Assembly: GCA_900314575.1 (NCBI GenBank)
Contig: OMVS01000008.1
Coordinates: 1 to 40,959 of the forward strand
DNA length: 40,959 nucleotides
Reading direction: 5' to 3'
From: an uncultured Olsenella sp.
Lineage (GTDB): Bacteria; Actinomycetota; Coriobacteriia; Coriobacteriales; Atopobiaceae
The number at the start of each line of letters is the position of its first letter. The stretch's first letter is position 1. The translations under genes and the position numbers were made by a program. Under the pieces are notes generated by a model. The model made no database searches. It saw only the letters and a list, made by a program, of their open reading frames with translations, and was not told where the DNA came from. Shown one piece after another: positions 1 to 7,222 of this stretch.

Positions 1-633
1 CGTGGCAGGCATCCGGGACGGCTCCACGCCCCGGGCGTCCCTGGCGGACAAGGTCCGCTCGCTGCTCCCCTTCGACCTCCCGGGCGCGGACGCGGGCGGC
101 CTCGCCCCCGGCACCGGAGCCCGCGCCCACGACGCCGGCTCCGACGCGCACGCCGCACACGCCGCTCACGCCGCAGGCGAGAAGAGCCTCGGATTGCGCC
201 GCGCCGCGACCGCCACAGAGGCCCCTGGTCGCTCCGACGGCGGCTTCTTCACCCGCGGCTCGTTCTCGCTCGACGCCCTTCTGCACGGCGAGGCCGGCAG
301 CGACGACTCCCGCCGCGTCCGCTCCCGCGTGGGCAAGGTCTCCCCCGGAGACACCCTCGCCTACCCCCGCATCCGCCCGCGCGCCGACGGCGCGGCCGCA
401 GCCTGCGCAGACGCGTCCGTGCAGGCCGCCGGCGCAATCAGCGACCCTGTGGGCGCACCGACGGCGGCATCGCAGCAGCCGGCCTCCCCGGCCGACATGC
501 GTGCCCAGGCCGCGCTGGGCGCGCCGAGCTCGCAAGGCACCCCTGCGCCCGCCCCGTTCGCGGTCGACAAGACCGTCGCCATGCCCCGCGTAGTGGCGGC
601 GCCAACGGACACCCCAGCGCTGCGCGCTCGGGC

Positions 634-679
634 GGTTCGCGTGCAGGCCGCAGACCGGTTCGCGTGCAGGCCGCAGACC
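634..679. repeat. 23-bp perfect tandem duplication
   Basis: Two identical, abutting 23-bp units (634-656 and 657-679), each beginning GGTTCGCGTGCAGG. Because 23 is not a multiple of three, the extra copy shifts the frame of the surrounding gene. Confidence 0.9.
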
Positions 680-1191
680 AGGTGCGCCCCATGATCCCCG
701 CCATCGAGGCCCAGCACATGGCCTCCCAGCAGCGCCTCCAGCACGAGCGGCAGGCGGCCGCCGAGGAGGTCGTCCGCATCGGGCGCTTCGTCGGCGAAGG
801 CGCGCACGCCGCCAGCAGGGGCTTGGCGCAGGCTGGCAACGCTGCCGCGCAGGCCCTCGGGCGCGCTCGTGCCGCCTCGGCTGACGAGCTCGAGCGCAGG
901 CGCACCCTAGAGCGCAGGAGGGCCTCTGCCGCCGCGCGCGACGACTCCTTGACCCAGCGGCCCTCCGCAGAGGGGCGCGGTCGCGGGCCCCGTACTCCCC
1001 CAAGCCGCCCGCGCCCGGCGCAGGGCCAGGGCACGCGGCCGGGCCAGGCCACGCGCGCGACGCGCTCGCAGCGCCCGCAGGTGGGGCGTGGCCCCGTCCG
1101 CGACGCCCGTCCCTCCCGGGCCCCTCGCGCGCCGCAGCCCACGACGGAACGCACGCGACCGAAGCACGCCCAGCACCTCGGGCAAGGTCGG

Positions 1192-1227
1192 GGTCCGCAG
1201 GGTCCGCAGGGTCCGCAGGGTCCGCAG
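1192..1227. repeat. 9-bp tandem repeat, four units
   Basis: Four consecutive copies of GGTCCGCAG inside the 3' part of the broken gene. They encode a QGP repeat. The unit length keeps the frame, so copy-number change here would alter length only. Confidence 0.85.
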
Positions 1228-1341
1228 GACGCCCGACACCCGCAGCGGCACGAGGCGCATCAGGCGCACGTCTCGCGCCACCGTTCGTAGCATGACCGGC
1301 GGCGCCGGTCGCGCCGCCGGTGCGACCGCTCCGGGATTCCG

Positions 1342-1415
1342 AATTACGCACGATAGAGTTTAGGTTTGTGGATTTGCAGGCATTTCAGCTACCTTAAGCA
1401 CAATCGTGCGTAGTT
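1342..1415 (+). repeat. 74-nt hairpin-forming repeat, copy 1
   Basis: The 13-nt end arms (1342-1354, AATTACGCACGAT, and 1403-1415, ATCGTGCGTAGTT) are complementary apart from one G-T pair. The stem can extend inward with some mismatches. It matches copy 2 (2858-2931) at 58 of 74 positions without gaps. The stretch 1356-1381 is identical in both. It ends 73 bp before the start of the nuclease-fold gene, so it may lie in its leader. Family unknown to me. Confidence 0.8.
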
Positions 1416-1488
1416 CCACCTCGGGCCATCGCCTGAAAGAACCGGTGCGACCGCATCGCGCCCCATCCTCCCCGACGAAGGAGGCCCT

Positions 1489-2727
1489 ATGAGCAAGCGC
1501 AGGTCGGACGACCCCGTGGCGACAAGTGGACCCACGGCGTCGGACGAGCCCGCGGCGCCAGGCAGTCCCACGGCACCGAACAGCTCCGCGGCGCCGACTC
1601 CCCGCGAGGAGGCGCACCGAATCGCCTACCTGAGCCACGACACCGCGCGCCGCGCGCTCTTCTCCCTCGCGGACAGTGGGATCGAGAGGGTGCCAGAGCG
1701 GCCGTTCCTCCTCATGTTCGCAGCGCCCTGCGTCTCCACGCAGGGCCAGGCGAAGGCGGCCATGGCGAGCGGAGCCCTGGACTTCCTCAAGCCGTTCGAC
1801 AAGCCCCTCGACCTTCTCGTGCCCACCGCGGAGGCCCGGTCGCGGGGCAGCCAGGCGAACCTGCACGTCTGGTCCTACGGAATCCTGGAGAGGTCGCTCT
1901 GGAAGGCCAACGACAGCGTGCTGGTGAGCGACCCCGGCTTCGTGGTGCTGCAGCTCGCGTGCTCCCGACGGCCGACCAAGCTCTCGAGGGGCGCCGCGGC
2001 GCGGGAGTCCCGCGAGGAGAGCCGGATCCGCGCCGAGCTTGGCCTCCCGGAGCAGGACTTCGCGGAGAGGGACCTGCTCGCCTGGGTCGGCATATCCCAG
2101 CAGGTAGACGCAGTCGTCGCTGCGTGCGAGTTCTCCTCGACCTATCGGCCGCCCCACCCCGGCAGCCCGACGACCGCCTTCGGGAGGGAGCCACTCGCGT
2201 CCAGGGCGGAGATGCGGGGGTTCCTGCGGCGCATGCCCGCGTCGGCGGGCATCACGCGCGCCCGGCGCGCGCTCGACCTGGCCTACGACCGCTCTGGCTC
2301 GCCCATGGAGACCGCGCTGGCGCTCATCCTGACGCTGCCCGTCGACATGGGCGGATACGGGGTCCCCCGCCCCAGCCTCAACCGGCCGATCAGCCTCCTG
2401 CCAGGCCAGCGCGAGCTTTCGAGCATGTCCGAGATCACGCCCGACCTCTGCTGGGAGGAGGCGAAGGTCGCAATCGAGTACGACGGCGACGACTTCCATC
2501 CCGCCGGCTCCCCCGAGAGGCTGGCCGCCGACAACGAGCGGCAGAACGCCCTCACGAGCCTTGGCTACAGGGTCCTCCGCGTGCGCTATCCGCAGGTGGC
2601 GAGCCCCCAGCGCATGGACCTTCTCGCCCGGCAGCTCGCGAGCCTGCTTGGGATTCCGCTCGATCGGCCGAGCGACCTGCAGCTCATCCGCCGTCAGAAG
2701 CTCATCCTCAAACTGACGCGCCCATAG
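1489..2727 (+). CDS. DUF559/Vsr-like nuclease-fold protein (AbiEi-like architecture)
   Basis: 412-residue protein starting at ATG 1489 behind AAGGAGG at about 1475. The C-terminal third has the pattern of DUF559, a Vsr-related restriction-endonuclease fold: Glu274 in SPMETALA, Asp319 in TPDLCW, then VAIEYDGDDFH (Glu330, Asp332), RLAADNERQNAL and YRVLRVRYPQV (about 360-370). The middle (LHVWSY, then SDPGFVVLQLACS near 125-158) resembles the domain preceding DUF559 in proteins often annotated as AbiEi-like type IV toxin-antitoxin members. Residues 1-40 are Pro/Ala/Ser-rich and probably disordered. No cognate toxin or antitoxin gene is adjacent. It is a lone gene between two copies of a 74-nt hairpin repeat, which suggests an accessory module. 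Nuclease activity is inferred from the fold; target and biological role are unknown. Confidence 0.7.
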   Translation: MSKRRSDDPVATSGPTASDEPAAPGSPTAPNSSAAPTPREEAHRIAYLSHDTARRALFSLADSGIERVPERPFLLMFAAPCVSTQGQAKAAMASGALDFLKPFDKPLDLLVPTAEARSRGSQANLHVWSYGILERSLWKANDSVLVSDPGFVVLQLACSRRPTKLSRGAAARESREESRIRAELGLPEQDFAERDLLAWVGISQQVDAVVAACEFSSTYRPPHPGSPTTAFGREPLASRAEMRGFLRRMPASAGITRARRALDLAYDRSGSPMETALALILTLPVDMGGYGVPRPSLNRPISLLPGQRELSSMSEITPDLCWEEAKVAIEYDGDDFHPAGSPERLAADNERQNALTSLGYRVLRVRYPQVASPQRMDLLARQLASLLGIPLDRPSDLQLIRRQKLILKLTRP

Positions 2728-2756
2728 CCGGCGCCCCCAGCTGGCACGCGCTCCCC

Positions 2757-2812
2757 GGCCGGCACGCCCCCGGCCAGCACGCCCCCGGCCGGCACGCCCC
2801 CGGCCAGCCCTC
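2757..2812. repeat. 15-bp GC-rich tandem repeat
   Basis: Three 15-bp units alternating GGCCGGCACGCCCCC and GGCCAGCACGCCCCC, plus a partial fourth, just after the nuclease-fold gene. This non-coding stretch, 2728-3051, otherwise holds only repeat copy 2 and the 3' flank of the HAD gene. Confidence 0.85.
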
Positions 2813-2857
2813 ATAACCGGGGCGGGCGACTGCCCAGCAGAGGTGCCACCGTGGCGC

Positions 2858-2931
2858 AGTTACGCACGGTTGAGTTTAGGTTTGTGGATTTGCAGGCCTT
2901 TTGTCTTCAGCAGGTGCAGTCGTGCGTAATT
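2858..2931 (+). repeat. 74-nt hairpin-forming repeat, copy 2
   Basis: Same length and orientation as copy 1. End arms 2858-2870 (AGTTACGCACGGT) and 2919-2931 (GTCGTGCGTAATT) pair in plus-strand RNA when G-U pairs are allowed. Inner stretch 2872-2897 is identical to 1356-1381. Positions 41-59 of the element, the distal loop and its 3' side, are the most divergent between the copies. Confidence 0.8.
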
Positions 2932-3051
2932 CGAGAAGGACGCGGCGTGGCGGCGCAGGTGCGCCCTCCGGGCGGCGTGGTCGCGGCGGCCCTCCGGGCG
3001 GCGGCGGGTCCGCTCGCCGGGCCGCGTGCCGGACCGCACGCCCTCGGCGCG

Positions 3052-3945
3052 CTACGCCTCCTCGAGAGCGGCGTCCACAGGCGTCCAGGTAGCCGCGAGG
3101 TTCTCCCGCTCCGGGCTCATGAAGGCCGGCAGGCCGCCCGTCTCGGCCGCCCGCGCGATGTCGAAGAGCGCGTCGGCCACCGCGTCGTCCGCGCTCGCGC
3201 CGATGTGCCAGCGCGCGCTGGCGGCGACCTTGGGGTCGGCGTTCGAGACCGCGACGCTGTTGGGGAGGCTGCCGAGGACCGAGAGGTCGTTCTCCGCGTC
3301 GCCGAAGGCCACGACCTCCTCCGGAGCGAGGCCCAGCTCCCTGCGCAGGTAGTCCACGCCGCGGTGCTTGCCCCACCCCTTGGGCAGCACGTCGACCAGG
3401 GGCGCCTTGGGGTTGGGGAAGACGAAATCGAAGGCGTCGAACTCGCGGCTGAGGAGCCGGCGCACGTCCTCGCGGCGGCGGGGGTTGCCGACCACGTGCA
3501 CGTTCGCCTTCACGATCTTCTTGTCGGGCACGCGGGTGCGCACCGAGCCTATCCGGTCGAAGCTCCCGTGGAAGCGATGGATCTCGTCGGCGGTAACGCC
3601 CACGGCGAAGCGGTCGCCGTAGTCGTCGACCATGAGGGCCACGCCCGGGATGCTCTTGAGGAGCTCCCCCATTCGCGCGAGCTCCTGCGTGTCGAGGACC
3701 TTCTCCAGCACGAGCTCGCCGTCGATGTAGACGAGCTGGCCGTTGATGAGCGTGCCCGTGGCGAAGCAGCGCGCGTCGCCGTCGAACATCCACCCCAGGT
3801 CCCACGGGACGCGGCCGGAGGCGGGGCCGAAGTGGAGCCCCGCGTCGAGCATGGCGTGGATGCCCTCGATCGCGTGGCGCGTGGCGCAGGGCCGCCCCAC
3901 CGCGATGAGTGTGTCGTCCAGGTCCGAGACCGCAAGCTTGATCAT
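3052..3945 (-). CDS. HAD-superfamily Cof-type phosphatase (downstream paralogue)
   Basis: 297-residue Cof/YidA-type hydrolase, expected to dephosphorylate small phosphorylated metabolites in the cytoplasm; substrate not predictable. Motif I is SDLDDTLI near the N-terminus (nucleophile Asp8, acid/base Asp10). The C-terminal motif IV is FGDAENDL, preceded by a KHRGVDYL segment carrying the conserved Lys. I chose the ATG at 3943-3945 because it has AGGAGG in front and gives a standard motif I position. It overlaps the stop of the upstream HAD gene in an ATGA arrangement, implying translational coupling. The two are clear paralogues, probably a tandem duplication. Confidence 0.85.
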   Translation of the reverse strand: MIKLAVSDLDDTLIAVGRPCATRHAIEGIHAMLDAGLHFGPASGRVPWDLGWMFDGDARCFATGTLINGQLVYIDGELVLEKVLDTQELARMGELLKSIPGVALMVDDYGDRFAVGVTADEIHRFHGSFDRIGSVRTRVPDKKIVKANVHVVGNPRRREDVRRLLSREFDAFDFVFPNPKAPLVDVLPKGWGKHRGVDYLRRELGLAPEEVVAFGDAENDLSVLGSLPNSVAVSNADPKVAASARWHIGASADDAVADALFDIARAAETGGLPAFMSPERENLAATWTPVDAALEEA

Positions 3946-4850
3946 CGGGTCACCCCTCCTCCTTGGCTTTCGGACGCCACCGCCCGGCCTGCGTCCGCCC
4001 GGCCGGCCTCCCGCATGAACGCAGGCCGCTCCCCCCGCTGGGCCGCGAGCGCGATGTCGACCATCGCGACCGCGACGCCGTCGTCCGCGCAGGCGCCCAC
4101 GTGCCAGCGGGCTGCCCGTGCCGCCGCGGGCATGGCGTTGGCGACCGCCACGGAGTTCTCGACCTCCGCGATGGCCTCGAGGTCGTTCTCGGCGTCGCCG
4201 AAGAAGACGACTTCGTCCGGGGAGACGCCGAGCTCTCGCGCCAGCACCCTGATGCCCGAGGCCTTGTTGACGCCGCGCGGCAGCACGTCGCACCAGCCGG
4301 GGAAGGTCTCCACCAGCTCCAGGGCGAGCCCCTCGACGCGCACGGCGTCGCGCACGGCGCCGACGACCCCCGCGCCGCCCCTGGTCGCCACCGTGACGGA
4401 GATGTAGGGGACCTCCGGCGCCTCGTCCACGACGTGCGGCGTGAAGCGGTAGCGCCTGCCATAGGCGGCCGCCTCCTCCGGCGAGGCCCCCACGCAGTAC
4501 GCGGGATTGGTTTCGTCGGTCTCCTGCGGATAGTAGAAGAGGCAGGTCCCGGGGTAAGCGAGCGCCGCCTCCTGAAGGCGGCGGAGGTCACCCGGAGCGC
4601 AGAGGCTCTCGGAGACGAGCTCGCCGTCCACGTAGACCATCTGGCCGTTGAAGAGCACGCCCGTCTGGAAGTAGTCCGCGTCGTGCAGGAAGAACGGCGC
4701 CAGCTCGACCGGCCCGCGGCCGGTGCACGGGCCGAACTCGATGCCGGCCGCGCGCAGCGCCTGGATCGCGACGAGCGTGCGGGCCGAGACGTGCGAGCGC
4801 CCTATGGGGATCAGGGTGTTGTCCATGTCGGACAGGACGAGCTTGAACAA
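3942..4850 (-). CDS. HAD-superfamily Cof-type phosphatase (upstream paralogue)
   Basis: 302-residue Cof-type HAD hydrolase: motif I SDMDNTLI near residue 7, a C2-type cap in the middle, NKASGIRVL with the conserved Lys, and FGDAENDLEAI as motif IV. The start is a TTG at 4848-4850 with GAGAGG upstream. The first in-frame ATG falls inside motif I (MDNT) and would remove the first beta strand, so TTG is the better start. It is the first gene of a two-gene unit, with the second HAD gene coupled through ATGA. Substrate unknown. About 66 bp separates it from the membrane-protein gene upstream on the same strand. Confidence 0.85.
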   Translation of the reverse strand: MFKLVLSDMDNTLIPIGRSHVSARTLVAIQALRAAGIEFGPCTGRGPVELAPFFLHDADYFQTGVLFNGQMVYVDGELVSESLCAPGDLRRLQEAALAYPGTCLFYYPQETDETNPAYCVGASPEEAAAYGRRYRFTPHVVDEAPEVPYISVTVATRGGAGVVGAVRDAVRVEGLALELVETFPGWCDVLPRGVNKASGIRVLARELGVSPDEVVFFGDAENDLEAIAEVENSVAVANAMPAAARAARWHVGACADDGVAVAMVDIALAAQRGERPAFMREAGRADAGRAVASESQGGGVTR

Positions 4851-4871
4851 GGGGACGCCTCTCTGGGAGCG

Positions 4872-4925
4872 GTGGGATAGACGTCGGACGCACAGGTACG
4901 CGCCCGAAGACCCATCCTATCCCAC
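4872..4925 (-). terminator. Possible hairpin between membrane-protein gene and HAD genes
   Basis: A perfect 9-bp inverted repeat, GTGGGATAG (4872-4880) and CTATCCCAC (4917-4925), spans the stop codon of the upstream gene and the HAD leader, with 36 nt between arms. There is no clear T tract, so it may be a weak terminator, an mRNA stability element or chance. Confidence 0.3.
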
Positions 4926-5447
4926 GAGGGCGTCGAAGCGGTCGATGCGCATGAGAATCTGCTCCACGTCCACCATGGACCAGATCGTCGCCACGCGCCG
5001 GCCGTCCGACCACACGCCCACGCTCGCGCCGCCGCCGACGGGCGGTGGGCCCATCCTCCTGATAGAGGTGATGTCGCGATACCTCACCTCGGCCGTGGGG
5101 CCGACGAGGGGCGTCACGGCCATGCGGTCGTCGTAGGTGACCACGCGGTAGCGGCGCATCATCACCCACATGCAGAAGGAGGCGACGAGGAAACTCAGGA
5201 AGAACCCCGGGACAATATCCTCTGCAACGTCGAAGACGCCGATGCCGCACAGCCAGCTGAGGACGATTCCCATGATCGCGGCGAAGGCCATCGACGCGAC
5301 GACCGATCGCGAGAGCGCACCGGAGACCATGTAGGTGTCATGGTGGCTGTGGTGCCTCTCCGACATGCCCGCGTCGTCGAAGTGCTCCATCAGGGCTGCC
5401 ACTATGGGCAGGCTCATGCTGACGGTAGCGAAGAGCATCGGCTCCAT
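4917..5447 (-). CDS. Small membrane protein with bacterial PH-like C-terminal domain
   Basis: 176-residue protein, start ATG 5445-5447 with GAGGG upstream. Two hydrophobic segments (about 48-70 and 80-97) form a hairpin-like membrane anchor. The rest (RYRVVTYDDRMAVTPL, then AEVRYRDITSIRRM) has the beta-strand rhythm of bacterial PH-like domains, in which a short strand pair is followed by a Y-x-D-I-x-x-I turn. The N-terminal 40 residues include a His-rich stretch (ERHHSHHD). No catalytic residues are evident. A sensory or scaffolding role is only inference. It lies upstream of the HAD pair on the same strand, but a functional link is not shown. Confidence 0.6.
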   Translation of the reverse strand: MEPMLFATVSMSLPIVAALMEHFDDAGMSERHHSHHDTYMVSGALSRSVVASMAFAAIMGIVLSWLCGIGVFDVAEDIVPGFFLSFLVASFCMWVMMRRYRVVTYDDRMAVTPLVGPTAEVRYRDITSIRRMGPPPVGGGASVGVWSDGRRVATIWSMVDVEQILMRIDRFDALVG

Positions 5448-5781
5448 CAGCCCTCACCCGACCTTTCAACGTACGTGCCGGCTCATCTGGCCAACCGGCT
5501 CCAACGGCTTGGTAGCGCGCCAGCGCTTGGTTTCGATCTAGCGGGTCACTCGCGCTCGGACCCGTTGTCTGGGTTTCGCTCTCTTGGGGCCCATCGCGCC
5601 CGGGCCCGATGTGGTGACAGGCAGTCGTCTGCGGTCGCGTAGCGTCGTCGAAGGTGTGGGCGAGCGGATCCACTGGCGTGGCCAGCTCATCGGTAGGAGA
5701 AAGGCCGGCTGCAGGCCGGCCCTTCTCGCCTCGTCGCGCATATTGTAGTACGCTGGTAGGTTTTTCGGCACCGTGCGCCGT
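5448..5781. other. 334-bp stretch without a convincing gene
   Basis: Between the PH-like gene and pepT. It contains one hairpin (5696-5726). Short open frames here lack ribosome sites and recognisable composition. I find no tRNA-like cloverleaf. Confidence 0.6.
5696..5726 (-). terminator. Hairpin downstream of pepT
   Basis: GAGAAAGGCCGGC pairs with GCCGGCCCTTCTC at 12 of 13 positions around a 5-nt loop. On the minus strand the descending arm ends CCTTTCTCCT, so it is a plausible terminator for the peptidase gene, although it lacks a long U tract. Confidence 0.55.
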
Positions 5782-7077
5782 CTAGGGTTCCAGAACCCCC
5801 GTCTGCGGGACCGCGAACTTGGCTACGAGGCGCTCCAGCACGTCGACCGTGATCTCGAGGCTGCGCACGGGGACGAACTCACGGACCGAGTGAGCGTTGT
5901 AGCCACCCGTCGCTAGGTTGGGGCACGGCAGGCCGCGCAGGCTGAGCTGCGAGCCGTCGGTGCCCCCGCGGACCGCCACGCAGCGCGCGTCCAGGCCGAC
6001 CTCGCGGTTGGCGTCGAGGGCGTTGGTGATGAGGAACGGGCAGTCGTCGAAGCACTCGGCCATGTTGCGGTACTCCTCGCGGACCTCGACCTCCACGGTG
6101 CCCTCGCCGTAGCGGCCGTTCATGAAGGCCGCGATCTGGCGCAGGACCTCGGCGCGGTGGGCGAAGGCGCCCGCGTCGTGGTCGCGCACGATCAGCTGCA
6201 GCCTCGCCTCGGCGGCCGTGCCCGAGACCTGCGTGGGGTGGTAGAAGCCCTCGTAGCCCTCGGTGTACTCGGGTCGCTCCGCGGCCGGGACGAGGTCGAG
6301 GAACTCGCCCGCGAGCGTGATGGCGTTGACCATGACGCCCTTGGCGGAACCGGGGTGGATCATCACGCCGTGGATAAGGACGTTCGCCTCGGCGGCGTTG
6401 AACGTCTCGTAGTTGACCTCGCCCAGGGTCTCGCCGTCCACGGTGTAGCACCAGCGCGCGCCGAAGCGCTCGAGGTCGAGGAGGGACGCGCCGTGGCCGA
6501 TCTCCTCGTCGGGGACGAAGGCGACCCTGAGCTCCGGGTGGGGCAGCGTGCGGTCGTCGTGAAGGCGGGCGATGAGGGAGCAGACCTCGGCGACGCCAGC
6601 CTTGTCGTCGGCGCCGAGCAGGGTGGTGCCGTCCGAGCAGATGATGTCCTGGCCCACGAACTGCTCGAGGTCGGGCACCTGCGCGGGGGAGGTGGCGACG
6701 GGCTCGCCCGCGACCACGCCGGCCACGAGGTCGCCGCCCTCGTAGTGGACCACGTGCGGGGACACGCCCTCGCCCGGCGCGTCGGGCGCCGTGTCGATGT
6801 GGGCGCACAGCCCGAGCGCGGGCAGCCCCTCGGCGCCGGGCGACGCGGGGAGGGTGCCGAGCACGTAGGCGTGCTCGTCCACGCTCACGTCCTCGCAGCC
6901 GACCGAGCGCAGCTCCTCGCCGAGAACCTCCGCCATGTGGTGCTGTCGTTCGGTGGAGGGGGTGCGGTCGGCGCGCTCCGGGTCGGACTGCGAGCCCACG
7001 CGGACGAGGCGCATGAAGCGCTCGGCCACGTCGCTCAGCCGGGGCTCCCCCGGCTCGGGGATGGGATCCTCTGCCAT
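5782..7077 (-). CDS. pepT: Peptidase T (tripeptide aminopeptidase)
   Basis: 431-residue M20-family zinc peptidase that removes N-terminal residues from tripeptides in the cytoplasm. Metal-site motifs appear in order: CAHIDTAPD (His93, Asp95), LLGADDKAG (bridging Asp), PDEEIGHG (general-base Glu and metal Glu), YTVDGE (metal Asp) and GGYNAHSVREF (last metal His). RGGTDGSQLS is also typical of PepT. I start at the ATG 7075-7077, which has GGAG six nucleotides upstream. A TTG four codons earlier keeps the frame but would bury that ribosome site. The gene is 122 bp downstream of the activase gene on the same strand, with no obvious promoter between, so cotranscription is possible. Confidence 0.93.
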   Translation of the reverse strand: MAEDPIPEPGEPRLSDVAERFMRLVRVGSQSDPERADRTPSTERQHHMAEVLGEELRSVGCEDVSVDEHAYVLGTLPASPGAEGLPALGLCAHIDTAPDAPGEGVSPHVVHYEGGDLVAGVVAGEPVATSPAQVPDLEQFVGQDIICSDGTTLLGADDKAGVAEVCSLIARLHDDRTLPHPELRVAFVPDEEIGHGASLLDLERFGARWCYTVDGETLGEVNYETFNAAEANVLIHGVMIHPGSAKGVMVNAITLAGEFLDLVPAAERPEYTEGYEGFYHPTQVSGTAAEARLQLIVRDHDAGAFAHRAEVLRQIAAFMNGRYGEGTVEVEVREEYRNMAECFDDCPFLITNALDANREVGLDARCVAVRGGTDGSQLSLRGLPCPNLATGGYNAHSVREFVPVRSLEITVDVLERLVAKFAVPQTGVLEP

Positions 7078-7172
7078 GTTCTTCTCCAATCCTGAAAGGG
7101 GCGCCGCGGCCTGGCGCGACGCCCCGGGTTGCCACCCTGCGCTCTGCGACCCGTCTCGTGGGCCCCTGGCGC

Positions 7173-7222
7173 GGCTACCTTACTCCTGCCTTGCTGAGGC
7201 TACCTTACTCCTGCCTTGCGCT
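7173..7222. repeat. 25-bp tandem duplication at the 3' end of the activase gene
   Basis: Two 25-bp units (7173-7197, 7198-7222) share their first 22 bases, starting GGCTACCTTACTCCTGCC. The right-hand unit contains the stop codon of the minus-strand gene. The left-hand unit lies just downstream, so the coding sequence is not altered. Confidence 0.85.

Larger units (their letters stand above)
2..1290 (+). pseudogene. Ala/Pro/Arg-rich hypothetical protein, frameshifted by a 23-bp tandem duplication
   Basis: I recognise no family. The reading frame open from a GTG at 2 stops at 694. A second frame, open from about 664 to 1290, continues the protein. The switch coincides with an exact 23-bp direct tandem repeat (634-656 and 657-679). 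Removing one copy joins the two parts into one frame of about 421 codons, with VQAADQVRP across the junction. The N-terminal part is low-complexity Ala/Pro/His. The middle (after 690) looks helical and charged, with Gln/Glu/Arg. The C-terminus is Arg/Pro/Gln-rich and contains a QGP repeat from a 9-bp tandem array. The true start may lie before the window. It could be a decayed gene, a slippage-switchable gene or an assembly error. Confidence 0.55.

Noticed and set aside
1489-2727. A complete AbiE-type toxin-antitoxin pair
   Set aside because: The nuclease-fold gene has no nucleotidyltransferase (AbiEii-like) partner on either side; the nearest neighbours are the broken gene and a HAD phosphatase.
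1342-2931. A CRISPR array
   Set aside because: Only two repeat copies 1.5 kb apart, with a gene between them, and each repeat is a 74-nt hairpin with a variable loop.
5538-5771. A 77-codon minus-strand open frame in the gap before pepT
   Set aside because: It runs through the pepT terminator-like hairpin, has no ribosome site and no family resemblance.
5448-5781. A tRNA gene in the 334-bp gap
   Set aside because: No TTCGA-type T arm with matching acceptor and anticodon stems.
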